This document shows positions 16,858 to 25,733 of a DNA stretch of 64,000 nt, piece by piece; within the stretch, counting starts at the first letter, position 1, and each line of letters starts with the position of its first letter. Location: contig NZ_FQYI01000008.1 in NCBI RefSeq assembly GCF_900141665.1, positions 59,558 through 123,557 on the forward strand. Reading direction: 5' to 3'. Both the position numbers and the translations under genes were made by a program. The notes below the pieces were generated by a model that searched no databases, was not told where the DNA came from, and saw only the letters and a list, made by a program, of their open reading frames with translations. The stretch is from Cruoricaptor ignavus (GTDB lineage Bacteria; Bacteroidota; Bacteroidia; Flavobacteriales; Weeksellaceae).

Positions 16858-17217
16858 ATGGCTAAATATCTTGAACCACAGAAAGCCGAAGGCGTATCAG
16901 TTATTCCAATATTTCAAAAGGTATTGGAAACCGATAGGGGCGGCTATTCGCTGAGCAAAACGGGGCTAACGGAAGGAGAAATCCTTCCAGCAGGAACAGC
17001 GATGACTTTTGATGAGAAAACCCGAGTTGCCAAGAAGGCAAAGGCGGATGGAAGCGATGTTAAGGGACTGCTGTATGACAGCGTAAAAATTGTTGAAAAC
17101 GCTCCCGTAGCAATCGTAGTGAGAGGAACAGTATATAAGAACAGAATTCCTGAGGCAAGTCGTGCGGAAGCCATCATCAAGGCTCTGCCACTAATTCGTT
17201 TCTCTGAATCATTCTAA
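16858..17217 (+). CDS. Probable head decoration/fiber protein
   Basis: This 119-residue, beta-rich protein (GEILPAGTAMTFDEKTR, then APVAIVVRGTVYKNRIP) resembles phage head decoration or head fiber proteins. It sits between scaffold and major capsid, the usual place. It would stabilise the expanded capsid surface. Confidence 0.6.
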   Translation: MAKYLEPQKAEGVSVIPIFQKVLETDRGGYSLSKTGLTEGEILPAGTAMTFDEKTRVAKKAKADGSDVKGLLYDSVKIVENAPVAIVVRGTVYKNRIPEASRAEAIIKALPLIRFSESF

Positions 17218-17228
17218 AACAAAAGACA

Positions 17229-18317
17229 ATGGCAGAACTATCAGTATTTGGAAATTTAGCGAGTGGTCAGTCAATGAAGTATCTGATTGATTCTCGCAGC
17301 GAGAAATTCAACCAACCGTGGTATATTAACTACTTTGACTGGGATATTCCGCAGATTAACTTAGACTTTACTACCGTGCTTGGAGAGAGTGTTATTAGCG
17401 TCGCTGCCTCTATCGTGGCTCGTGATGCTGAGACGCCACTGAGAAGCCGCGCGGCGTTGGCAAAACTAACAGGTGAAATTCCTGCTATTAAGCAAATGCT
17501 TACGCTTAACGAAAACCAGTATCGTAACTATCGTGCTTTGCAGTCTATGCAGGGCGTTAGCGATACCCAGCGCAGAGACCAGGCTCTGAAGCTGGTTTGG
17601 GATGATGTTAAGAAGTCCGTGGACAGCATCCACAACAGATTGGATTTGCTTTGCCTGCAGGCGGTTTCAACAGGTATGATTGATATTAACATTGATAATA
17701 ATCCTGATGGAATCGTAGTACCGAAGATTAATCTTCTGATGCCTGACGCCAACAAGCAGGATGCGAAGAAGGCTTGGACAGCAGCAGATGCAGACCCAAT
17801 AGCTGATATTCAGTCGTTGGTAAACGCAGCAGGGGACAACGGATATACCTTTGGAAAAATCCTTATGGATGCTTCAAAATTCGCTTCATTCGTAACCAAT
17901 GGGAATGTGTTGAAAACACTAAACGCGTTCAGTGGTTACGACAGAACTAACGGCGCTAATGTTCCAGCGACATTAAACAGGGTAAACCAATTCTTCACGG
18001 AAAACCAAATGCCTACAATTGAAATCATTCAAAGAAGGGTGGCAATTGAGAAGGATGGAATCCCTACGGCGGTCAATCCATTTGAAGCGAAGAACATAGT
18101 ATTTATTCCTGATGGCAAGCTGGGAACGATTAAGAATGCTTTGGCGGTGGAAGAGATGAATCCAGTGAAGAACATCGAATACGCAACACAAGGTCGTATA
18201 TTGGTGTCCAAATGGTCGCAGAACGAGCCTTGGCGCGAGTATACTAAGGCAGAATGTAACGCGTTTCCATCGCTAGATGCAATTAATAACATTTTCATCC
18301 TGAAAACAGAAGCGTAA
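17229..18317 (+). CDS. Major capsid protein
   Basis: This 362-residue protein resembles the lambda gpE-type major capsid family (HK97 fold). The N-terminal arm (RSEKFNQPWYINYFDWDIP) is followed by an FTTVLGESVISVAA strand and a helical spine. A long P-domain follows, with a DAKKAWTAADADPIADIQSL segment. The position after scaffold and decoration genes supports the call. It would be the most abundant virion protein, consistent with its own promoter and flanking terminators. Confidence 0.85.
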   Translation: MAELSVFGNLASGQSMKYLIDSRSEKFNQPWYINYFDWDIPQINLDFTTVLGESVISVAASIVARDAETPLRSRAALAKLTGEIPAIKQMLTLNENQYRNYRALQSMQGVSDTQRRDQALKLVWDDVKKSVDSIHNRLDLLCLQAVSTGMIDINIDNNPDGIVVPKINLLMPDANKQDAKKAWTAADADPIADIQSLVNAAGDNGYTFGKILMDASKFASFVTNGNVLKTLNAFSGYDRTNGANVPATLNRVNQFFTENQMPTIEIIQRRVAIEKDGIPTAVNPFEAKNIVFIPDGKLGTIKNALAVEEMNPVKNIEYATQGRILVSKWSQNEPWREYTKAECNAFPSLDAINNIFILKTEA

Positions 18318-18328
18318 AAGATTTGTAG

Positions 18329-18661
18329 ATGCGGACGACGGTTAAGGATTATTTCATCAGTAAACTTTCATTCCTCGGAATAGAGATGTCGGAAAGTGAT
18401 TTGTCAATGAGGTTACTCCCGTGGGAAATCAACGAAGATGAAGCTATAAACGCTGAAACTGCTAAGGAAGCCGACAAGAAGTTTTTGGAAATAATCCTTA
18501 CACTGCTCGTTCGACCTGACATATCTGAAGATGACTACTCAGTAAAATACGACCGTGACGCTATTGTGAGGTGGTATAATGCGGAGTGTATCAGGCTGGG
18601 TGTCAAAAATCCATTAATGCAGGGCGCATTACAGGTTAAAGATATGAGTTTCCTTGCGTGA
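18329..18661 (+). CDS. Head-tail connector (adaptor) protein
   Basis: This 110-residue, mostly helical protein lies right after the capsid gene. Its 3' end overlaps the next gene by four bases. Size, helicity and order match HK97 gp6/SPP1 gp15-type adaptors that bind the portal. The assignment rests mainly on synteny. Confidence 0.55.
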   Translation: MRTTVKDYFISKLSFLGIEMSESDLSMRLLPWEINEDEAINAETAKEADKKFLEIILTLLVRPDISEDDYSVKYDRDAIVRWYNAECIRLGVKNPLMQGALQVKDMSFLA

Positions 18662-18981
18662 TCGTCCAATATCCATATAACCTTTATGTTTTCAACGCTC
18701 AACCAAGAGGATTTGATGATGATGGCTTTGCGCTGCCTTCAAATCCTAACGAGTGGGCATATCACAGCAAGTGCAGGGATATTCCAGCAAGTGGCGGAAG
18801 TAGGGGGCAAACGGAAAGCGGAGATGTGATAAACTACTCTTACACCATAGTGATGCCTTTGGGAACTGCGGAGATTGAGGCAGGAACGAAGATAAAGGTA
18901 ACGGATGGGAAAGGAACAAGGTTATCAGGCGAAGTGATAAGGTTCACACGAAAGCAACTTCATTGCAGATTATGGGTATAG
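18658..18981 (+). CDS. Probable head closure protein
   Basis: This 107-residue protein starts at GTG 18658 and is beta-rich (YSYTIVMPLGTAEIEAGTKI, then LSGEVIRFTRK), like SPP1 gp16/head-closure proteins. It overlaps both neighbours. Synteny is the main support. Confidence 0.5.
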   Translation: MIVQYPYNLYVFNAQPRGFDDDGFALPSNPNEWAYHSKCRDIPASGGSRGQTESGDVINYSYTIVMPLGTAEIEAGTKIKVTDGKGTRLSGEVIRFTRKQLHCRLWV

Positions 18982-19430
18982 AAGCGAAATTTGACCAATC
19001 GGCAATTGAAAGAAGGCTTCAGGAAGCGAGAGACATACTCGAATTTGAGACCGAGCAGTTTCTTAACCTTGCAGGTATGGAAATCGTGAACTATGCTAAA
19101 GACAATAGAGAGTACAAAGACCAAACTAAAAACCTCTTCAACTCCACAGGATATATCGTTGTCAGGAACGGAAGAGTGATAAAGGAAGGATTTGAGGGCG
19201 GTCAGGAGGGCGAAGCAACTGGGAGGGGGTATGCCCATCGGCTTGCAACGCAGTTTGCGGATAGTGATTGGGCTTTGATAATAGTTGCTGGGATGGAGTA
19301 TGCGAGCTATGTGGAGGATGTTCACCATCGTGATGTCTTACAGCACTCAAAGAACTTCGCACCCGAGGTACTAGAGCAGATGAAGCAGGCATTAAAAAAC
19401 CGTGTAGAAGCAAGACTAAGCAGATTATGA
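18972..19430 (+). CDS. HK97 gp10-like neck/tail component
   Basis: This 152-residue protein has an N-terminal helix (FDQSAIERRLQEARDILEFE), a strand reading GRVIKEGFEGG and a WALIIVAGMEYASYVEDVHHRDVL segment. This resembles the HK97 gp10 family, where the 'YaxyVE.G' strand is typical. ATG 18972 is used; a TTG at 18963 is in frame. The end overlaps the following gene by four bases. Confidence 0.65.
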   Translation: MGIEAKFDQSAIERRLQEARDILEFETEQFLNLAGMEIVNYAKDNREYKDQTKNLFNSTGYIVVRNGRVIKEGFEGGQEGEATGRGYAHRLATQFADSDWALIIVAGMEYASYVEDVHHRDVLQHSKNFAPEVLEQMKQALKNRVEARLSRL

Positions 19431-19828
19431 TAACAACCATTGAGCTTGCGAGTATCGTCTATAAAATCGTTAAAAACAGCGGAATTACTGCAGTCACTGG
19501 CGGTGGCGTTTATCTGAGGAACAGACCGTTAAACGCTGATAAAGATGATATCGTCATTGGCAATCTTTCGGTAGCAAATGTAGAACTACAAAAATCAACT
19601 GCCTTGGTCAACATCTACGCAAGGGATGTTTTCGATGGGAAAAACCATATACCTAACCTAAAGAAGCTGAAGGATGCGACAAGGTTTCTAATGCCTTTGT
19701 TCAAGGACAGGTGGCTTGAGGAACACAAGACCTGGATTGACATCGAATACCAAACAGATTACGAGGTGCAGGGCGTTCACGAGTGGGTGTCCGTAATCAG
19801 ATTAAAGACAAGAACAATTAACGAATAA
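19427..19828 (+). CDS. Probable tail terminator/completion protein
   Basis: This 133-residue protein (IVYKIVKNSGITAVTGGGVYLRN start and later VSVIRLKTRTI strand) has the size, place and alpha-beta pattern of tail terminator or DUF3168-like proteins. It precedes the major tail protein. Confidence 0.5.
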   Translation: MITTIELASIVYKIVKNSGITAVTGGGVYLRNRPLNADKDDIVIGNLSVANVELQKSTALVNIYARDVFDGKNHIPNLKKLKDATRFLMPLFKDRWLEEHKTWIDIEYQTDYEVQGVHEWVSVIRLKTRTINE

Positions 19829-19848
19829 TCTTAAAAAAACTTAACATT

Positions 19849-20349
19849 ATGGCATTTACATTCGGTATTGCAAAAATTCTATCAGGCGACAAAGCCGCCG
19901 ATGGTGGACTTGGAACAGCGTTAACAGAACACGATGAAACGCTGAAAGGAACGGCTCAACTCACGAGAAGCGATGAGGATATCAACTGGATTGAAACAGA
20001 GGAAAGAGGTAAAAGGCTTGCAATATCTCAAAGCAACGCAGAAACCATTCTGGAATTTGAGGTTGCTAACCCTTCTCTTGAAACACAAGCATATTATTGC
20101 GGCGGAGCGGTAAAAACGGCTAACGGGAAGAAATCCTACTCGCCACCGACCAATTCTCAGAGCATTGAAAAATCGTTCAAAATTGAAACTAAGAGCGGAT
20201 ATGACATCGTCATTCCGAACGGAAAGGTTACGGCTACGCCACTGAGCGGAACAATCGGAACGGAAAATGTGATGACGATGAAAGTCAGGGTAGCCGTTCA
20301 GCAGCCTGATAAAGCAGGCGTGGATGCTCTGACTTATCAGGAAAAATAA
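19849..20349 (+). CDS. Major tail (tube) protein
   Basis: This 166-residue, beta-rich protein has a KNYSP-like loop region and a VTATPLSGTIGTENVMTMKV segment. It lies between the tail terminator and the tail assembly chaperones, which is the standard place for the tube subunit. A strong terminator follows directly, which would allow higher dosage than the genes behind it. Confidence 0.7.
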   Translation: MAFTFGIAKILSGDKAADGGLGTALTEHDETLKGTAQLTRSDEDINWIETEERGKRLAISQSNAETILEFEVANPSLETQAYYCGGAVKTANGKKSYSPPTNSQSIEKSFKIETKSGYDIVIPNGKVTATPLSGTIGTENVMTMKVRVAVQQPDKAGVDALTYQEK

Positions 20350-20362
20350 CCAACTAAATCTC

Positions 20363-20395
20363 AAAGCCGCTTCCTGATTTACGGAGGCGGTTTTT
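20363..20395 (+). terminator. Terminator after the major tail protein
   Basis: AAAGCCGCTTCC (20363-20374) pairs with GGAGGCGGTTTT (20383-20394) with G-U pairs, ending in a T-run. It lies inside the structural operon and is probably leaky, setting a high capsid/tail-tube to chaperone ratio. Confidence 0.8.
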
Positions 20396-20401
20396 CTTTC
20401 T

Positions 20402-20851
20402 ATGAACGAGAAACAGATACGGCAGGAAAAATCAGAAGCGGAACTGCTCACTGAAAACGGATTCAAGTTTAAGGCGGGGAAAAGGGAATTCACGATAAAG
20501 CCACTAACATTGGGAACGATACTCCACTGCAACAAGTATGCGGTGCAGATGAAGTTTAATCTGATGACTGATAAAGGCGATTCACTCTACGAGGAGCTAA
20601 ACAATAATATTCAGCCGATTTTAGCCTTTATTTCGTGCGCAATATTGGGTAGTAATATAAAAATAAGGCTTTTCAGGAAAATGCTTGAAAATCACCTTAA
20701 AAAACACCTAAAACCGAAGGATATATTAGCTATCGCTGTAGCAATCCTGCAGATGTATGACTTAACAAATTTTATAACCTCTATCAGATTGCTCACGGCG
20801 GAAACGATAACGGCACCGAGGACGAGCAAGGAGCCGCTGATAGATGGGTAA
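20402..20851 (+). CDS. Tail assembly chaperone (gpG-like, zero-frame product)
   Basis: This 149-residue protein is in the position of lambda gpG or its equivalents, between tube and tape measure. It would coat the tape measure during tail assembly. Its reading frame runs over a slippery AAATTTT at 20767-20773, and it has an alternative longer product by -1 frameshifting. Confidence 0.75.
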   Translation: MNEKQIRQEKSEAELLTENGFKFKAGKREFTIKPLTLGTILHCNKYAVQMKFNLMTDKGDSLYEELNNNIQPILAFISCAILGSNIKIRLFRKMLENHLKKHLKPKDILAIAVAILQMYDLTNFITSIRLLTAETITAPRTSKEPLIDG

Positions 20852-21078
20852 CCGAAGGGCTCCGAAGCATATATGGCACGATTGGAATGCTGATGAAGGA
20901 GTTGAATATTTCCTATCGTGAAGCCTTATGGGGTATCCCCTACCCTATCGTGATGAGAATACTAAGTGATTTACCAAGGCAGGTAAAGAAGAATGCAGAG
21001 GAGATAGAACTAACGGAGCAGACAGCTGACCAATTTAAGCAATTCGTTGAGCAAACCAACCAACAGTTAAAAAGATGA
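20402..21078 (+). CDS. Tail assembly chaperone, -1 frameshift fusion (gpGT-like)
   Basis: Slipping one base back at 20767-20773 joins 124 residues of the zero frame to 101 residues ending at 21078. The -1 frame is closed by TGA at 20758-20760, seven bases before the slippery site, and then open until 21078. The encoded stretch between 20773 and 20887 reads as ordinary protein (YNLYQIAHGG, ADRWVTEGLRSIYGT). The second part also contains an internal ATG at 20887. The stop overlaps the tape measure ATG. Confidence 0.8.
20767..20773 (+). other. Programmed -1 ribosomal frameshift site AAATTTT
   Basis: The heptamer is in the canonical X XXY YYZ phase of the zero frame (A AAT TTT). It is placed where the two tail chaperone frames overlap. 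A GGCGG-containing stretch 20-30 bases downstream might form a stimulatory structure, but I cannot show one. Confidence 0.8.
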
Positions 21079-24000
21079 GTGCCTTAGATTTTGAAGCGTT
21101 ACTAAAAACGCAAGACTTTGAAGCCGGGATTAAGAGAATTCAGGATGACATCCGCAGATTGACTTCCAACACGGAAAAGGACGCATCTAAGATTGACCAA
21201 TCCTTCCGAAGCGCAGCAGGCGGCGCAAATGAATTGGATCGTGCTTTGAAGAAGATGCAGGCAGGGTTAGCCGCTTACTTCTCCGTTTCGGCTTTAAAAT
21301 CGTTTGCAGACCAAGTCATCAACATCCGTGGAGAGTTTCAAAAGACAGAGATAGCATTTGCAACAATGCTCGGCTCAGGGGAAAAGGCTAAGTCACTAAT
21401 GAACGATATGGTGCAGTTGGCAGCCAAGACGCCATTCAGCTTGCAGGATGTTTCCAACGGGGCTAAGCAGCTTCTTGCATTCCAGGTGCCCGCCGAGGAA
21501 GTCGTGGACACTCTCACGAGGATGGGGAACATCGCCGCTGGACTCAGCGTGCCAATTGAGCGCATAAACCTGGTATACGGGCAGGTGAAGGCTAAGGGCA
21601 GGCTGATGGGTGATGACTTGAGGCAGTTTACCGAGGCGGGGATTCCCATGGTGGCGGAACTCGCCAAAAAGTTTGACACCACTACGGCGGCAATCAGCAA
21701 GATGGTTTCCGAGGGCAAGATTGGCTTCAACGATGTCAAGGATGTGCTTTTCTCGATGACCGACGAGGGGGGGATGTTCTTCAACCTGATGGAGAAGCAG
21801 TCGGCGTCATTGAGCGGTCGGATATCCAACCTCGGAGATGCCTGGGATCAGATGCTGAACAAGATTGGAGAAGCAAATGAAGGAATTCTGAATGATGCTA
21901 TTGAGGAGGTCACATACTTGGTTGAGCATTATGAGGGCGTAATTCAAGTGATTGAGGGGCTTGTGGTTGCGTATGGTGCCTATCGTGCAGCATTGATTGT
22001 TACGAGCTTAACAGCGAAAGTGGCTGCTACATCGGAAGCATCACTTACGGCGGTACAGCAACTTAGCACTGGCGCAAAGATAGCAGCAACGGAAGCGCAG
22101 AAAGCGTTGAACGCAACAATATTGGCAAATCCTTACGCTCTTGCTATGGCTGCCTTGGCTGGGCTGCTGTATGTTATCTATAACTTCACAACTCAGGCTA
22201 CACTTGCGGAAGAAGCGCAGGAAAGGATGAATAAAAGGCTTTCAGAAGCCAAACAAACTACGGAGGAACAAAAGGCTAAGATTGAATCCTTAGTAACAGC
22301 AATAAAGTCTGAGAACACAACAAACGAAGAAAGGGAAAGGCTTTTAAAACAAATTCATACCATTTCAAATGGAAGACTTAGTCAACTTTCCGTTGAGGCA
22401 ATCAGAACAGGAAAAGCAACTGCAGCAATCAATGATTATGTAAATGCTCTTGATAGAGAAGCAAGGGCTAAAGCAATGCTTGATATCAAGGCGGATAATT
22501 ATAAGAAAATCGCTGAACTTGAACTGAAGAAGGAAGAGTATAAGAAAGGTAACTACAAACTTACCGAAGCGGCGGGGTCAATGCTCAATACGAACACCTA
22601 CAGGGATAAGAATGGCAAAGTTACAGGCGCTTCCATTTGGGCTGGTATCACGGATAAATTCGATGTTCAGTTAAGCCGTATAGCAGATGCTGAAATTGAA
22701 ACCTATAAAAAGCAGTCCAAAAAAATAGATAAGTGGGTGGATAAGAACGCAAAGGATGTAGCAAACAGCATTTCAAAATCAACAGACACAATAACAAACA
22801 GCGTAGAATCATCAGTAGAAAAAAACAAAGAGAAAACCAAGAACGCAGCGAGGACGACGGAGCGGCAGCTCGCAGAGATTTACCCAAAGGGCTCTATCAA
22901 GGAATTACAGGAGCGTGCGCAGCTTATTCAGGAGGCTGTGGACTTGGCGGTGGACGACAAGGTAAAACTCCGAGGAAAAGACAAATACGGCGACCACTAC
23001 CTTACGGGCGAGGTCATATCAATGCAGCGGGCATACGAGAGGATTGCCGAGATAAACGAGCAGATTAGAAGGCTCCAGAGCCAGTCGTTAGAGGAAAGGA
23101 TAAACGAAGCCAAGCGGCAGATAGAAGTCAGGGACAAGCTCTTGCAGCAGGGATATTCCAAGGAATCCGTGGATGAGATGTTTCCAGAAGTGAAGGATAA
23201 AACTTTTGAATCCTACCTGAAGGACTTGCAGAAGAGTTTGGAAAATGTAAGCACGGCGCAGGCGGCGCAGGAACTGGCAAGGCTTCAGGACATTATAGAT
23301 GAATGGCAGGGAAACAAGACATTCATTGACGGCATCAACGAAGGCATAGAGAAACTGAAGAAGCAATTCGAGGGCGAGGAGCTTATAAGCAGGTTGGAAG
23401 AGCTGAAGAAAAGCGCCACATACAACGGGAAGGCACCAACGGAAAGCCAGAGGAACGAGGCTGACAAGATATTCCGCAAGGCTCAGGAGGAGGAGATAAG
23501 GCGGCAGCAGGACGCCTATGACCAAATGCTGAAAGACCAACAGACTTTCCTTGAGAAGCAGAAGGCACTGGATGAGAAGTATGCGAGGATGCGCTCAATG
23601 GCTAAGACCGACTTGGAAAAAGCGAAGATTGAGGAAGCCTACAAGAAGGAGGCAGGGGCTTTGGCTTCGGAGATGTTGAAGGCTTCAAACGACTGGTCTT
23701 TAGCTTTTGGGAATTTAGAAGGGCTCAGCAGGGACGCAATTGAACGGCTTATAAAGCGTTTTGAGGAGTTTAGAAGAGCAAATAAGGAAAACCTAAGCCC
23801 ATCGGAAATACGGGAGTTAAACGGGGCTATAGAGCGTTTAAAGCGGCAGGCAACAGCGAATCCTTTCAGGAATCTAATAAATAGTATAAGGAACTATGCG
23901 AAAGCGAACGAAGAAGCCGCACAAGCTAAGCAGGAGTTGCTGGAAGCTGAGGAAGAATATAACAAAGCCGTAGGAACTTACGGAAACAAAAGCGAGCAGG

Positions 24001-25187
24001 CGGTTTCAGCGAGCAGGAAGTTGGCTAACGCTCAGGAAAACCTTTCCCAGAAACAGCAGGCACAGGCAGAATCCCTGCAACAGATGGGCTTTGCGTGGCA
24101 GAATACTGCTAAGTGGATACAGCGAGCAAGGGAGGCGGTAAATGTGTGGGCGGATGCTTTCGGAGGGCTTTCCGAAGCAGCTCAAAACACTATGGATGAC
24201 ATATTCGGGATTATGGAATCTTTAGACGAAGGATTCCAGTCTTATATGAACGGAGATGTCGTCGGAATGGTGCTTTCTATCGTCAAAAGCATAGGGCTTG
24301 TTGTAAAGGCTCTGAACGGCGAGAAGAAGAAGGAGCGGCAGATAAAGCAGATGGCTATCGAAGTGAACAAGCTCAAGACCGAGTATGAGGCACTTGGACA
24401 CGCTGTAGAGAGGGCTTTAGGCAGTAATGTTTACGCAGCGCAGCAGGAGCAGATAAAGAATCTTCAGAAACAATTGGAGGTCGTCCAGCAGATGCGCAAG
24501 AAAGAGGATGAAAAGAAGAAAACGGACAAAAATAAGCTCAATGATTACGACTCCCAGATTCTTTCATTGCAAAAGCAGATCGAGGACATACAGAACAGCA
24601 TCGTGCGGAACATCTTGCAGACAGACGCGAAGGATGCTGCTTCGAAATTGGGCGATGCGCTTGTTGATGCTTTTTCACGGGGTGAGGATGCGAGTAAAAA
24701 TATGAGGGATGTGGCTAACAATATGATTAAAGATATTGTTAAAAACGCCCTGAAGATGAGACTGGAAACCGCGATGAAGCCATTGCTGGATAGCCTACTA
24801 TCCCAAATGGGTTTTGACGAGAAAGGCGTAGGAAGCTTTAAGGGATTATCGCCAGAACAGATAAAGGAATTTCAAAACCAGGTTGTAGCAATCAGTCAAC
24901 AGCAGCAGGCTTTTCTGGAGGCTTATCAGCAACTTTTCCAGGGGTTGGAGGATGGAAACTTGCAAGGCTTGAAAGGTGCCATCCAAGGCGTAACGGAGAA
25001 AACTGCAGGTGGGATTGAGGCGCAAATGAACGCGATGAGGGTGAATCAGGTAAGCGGCCTTGAGGTAATGAGAAGCTCGCTTCTGCAACTCTCGCAGATT
25101 GAAGCCAACACACGGAACCTGATAGAAATAAGAAAGGATTTAAAGGAACTAAACCAAAAAACGAAACAAGGACTGGCAGGGATATGA
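21075..25187 (+). CDS. Tail tape measure protein
   Basis: This 1370-residue protein sets tail length and is ejected with DNA. The N-terminal region (about 70-260) matches the tape measure N-terminal domain (EIAFATMLGSGEKAKSLMND, then AAKTPFSLQD, then VYGQVKAKGRLMGDDLRQ). Hydrophobic helices follow at about 300-370. Long coiled-coil stretches rich in Glu, Lys and Gln fill the rest. Its start overlaps the chaperone stop (ATGA) and its end overlaps the next gene in the same way. Confidence 0.92.
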   Translation: MSALDFEALLKTQDFEAGIKRIQDDIRRLTSNTEKDASKIDQSFRSAAGGANELDRALKKMQAGLAAYFSVSALKSFADQVINIRGEFQKTEIAFATMLGSGEKAKSLMNDMVQLAAKTPFSLQDVSNGAKQLLAFQVPAEEVVDTLTRMGNIAAGLSVPIERINLVYGQVKAKGRLMGDDLRQFTEAGIPMVAELAKKFDTTTAAISKMVSEGKIGFNDVKDVLFSMTDEGGMFFNLMEKQSASLSGRISNLGDAWDQMLNKIGEANEGILNDAIEEVTYLVEHYEGVIQVIEGLVVAYGAYRAALIVTSLTAKVAATSEASLTAVQQLSTGAKIAATEAQKALNATILANPYALAMAALAGLLYVIYNFTTQATLAEEAQERMNKRLSEAKQTTEEQKAKIESLVTAIKSENTTNEERERLLKQIHTISNGRLSQLSVEAIRTGKATAAINDYVNALDREARAKAMLDIKADNYKKIAELELKKEEYKKGNYKLTEAAGSMLNTNTYRDKNGKVTGASIWAGITDKFDVQLSRIADAEIETYKKQSKKIDKWVDKNAKDVANSISKSTDTITNSVESSVEKNKEKTKNAARTTERQLAEIYPKGSIKELQERAQLIQEAVDLAVDDKVKLRGKDKYGDHYLTGEVISMQRAYERIAEINEQIRRLQSQSLEERINEAKRQIEVRDKLLQQGYSKESVDEMFPEVKDKTFESYLKDLQKSLENVSTAQAAQELARLQDIIDEWQGNKTFIDGINEGIEKLKKQFEGEELISRLEELKKSATYNGKAPTESQRNEADKIFRKAQEEEIRRQQDAYDQMLKDQQTFLEKQKALDEKYARMRSMAKTDLEKAKIEEAYKKEAGALASEMLKASNDWSLAFGNLEGLSRDAIERLIKRFEEFRRANKENLSPSEIRELNGAIERLKRQATANPFRNLINSIRNYAKANEEAAQAKQELLEAEEEYNKAVGTYGNKSEQAVSASRKLANAQENLSQKQQAQAESLQQMGFAWQNTAKWIQRAREAVNVWADAFGGLSEAAQNTMDDIFGIMESLDEGFQSYMNGDVVGMVLSIVKSIGLVVKALNGEKKKERQIKQMAIEVNKLKTEYEALGHAVERALGSNVYAAQQEQIKNLQKQLEVVQQMRKKEDEKKKTDKNKLNDYDSQILSLQKQIEDIQNSIVRNILQTDAKDAASKLGDALVDAFSRGEDASKNMRDVANNMIKDIVKNALKMRLETAMKPLLDSLLSQMGFDEKGVGSFKGLSPEQIKEFQNQVVAISQQQQAFLEAYQQLFQGLEDGNLQGLKGAIQGVTEKTAGGIEAQMNAMRVNQVSGLEVMRSSLLQLSQIEANTRNLIEIRKDLKELNQKTKQGLAGI

Positions 25188-25681
25188 AAATTGGAAAGGA
25201 AATAGCGCTGGAAGCCATAAAACACGGCTTGTGCGACAAATGGTATAAAAGGATGCTGAAAATAGGCGATTACAGGGCGCTTTGTGAAATGTTCTTCGAG
25301 GGCGACGATTGGGCGATGGAGAATGATTTTCCACGCCTGGAGCTTGCACGGAGGCACAAGGGGGCCATAAAGCCTTACGGGTTACTGGTGGACTACGAGG
25401 GCGTAATCGCCAACAGGAGAAACATCGCATTCCTCGGCAACTCGCACGCAGACTTCTACGCCGATGGCTACAATGTAGCGCAGCTGTACGCACGGCACAA
25501 CTCCATCGTGAGCATCAGGACTAAGGGAAACGCAAAGGTGTTCATAAATGTGCTGGACAGCGCAAAGGTGAACATCATCGCATCGGAGGATTCCTTCGTT
25601 TCGGTGTTCAAATATTCCGATTCCTGCGAGATTGAAACGGTCGGAAATGTTTCCGTTACAAAAACAGATTTTAAAGGCTAA
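25184..25681 (+). CDS. Conserved phage tail-region protein of unknown function
   Basis: This 165-residue protein has a helical, basic N terminus (Cys-containing CDKWYKRML and ALCEMFFEGDDW) followed by repeating short strands (VSIRTKGNAKVFINVLD, then SFVSVFKYSDSCEI) that suggest a small beta-helix. It overlaps the tape measure gene by four bases. The function is not evident; a tail tip accessory is likely from position. Confidence 0.6.
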   Translation: MKIGKEIALEAIKHGLCDKWYKRMLKIGDYRALCEMFFEGDDWAMENDFPRLELARRHKGAIKPYGLLVDYEGVIANRRNIAFLGNSHADFYADGYNVAQLYARHNSIVSIRTKGNAKVFINVLDSAKVNIIASEDSFVSVFKYSDSCEIETVGNVSVTKTDFKG

Positions 25682-25733
25682 TTATTTATAAAACAGCGCA
25701 GAAGGCGCAGGATATAGGGAAATTTGCAAAAGG

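Noticed and set aside
20887..21078. Independent 63-residue gene before the tape measure
   Set aside because: The same frame is open back to 20761 and joins the upstream gene at a canonical slippery heptamer, so it is better read as the frameshift extension.
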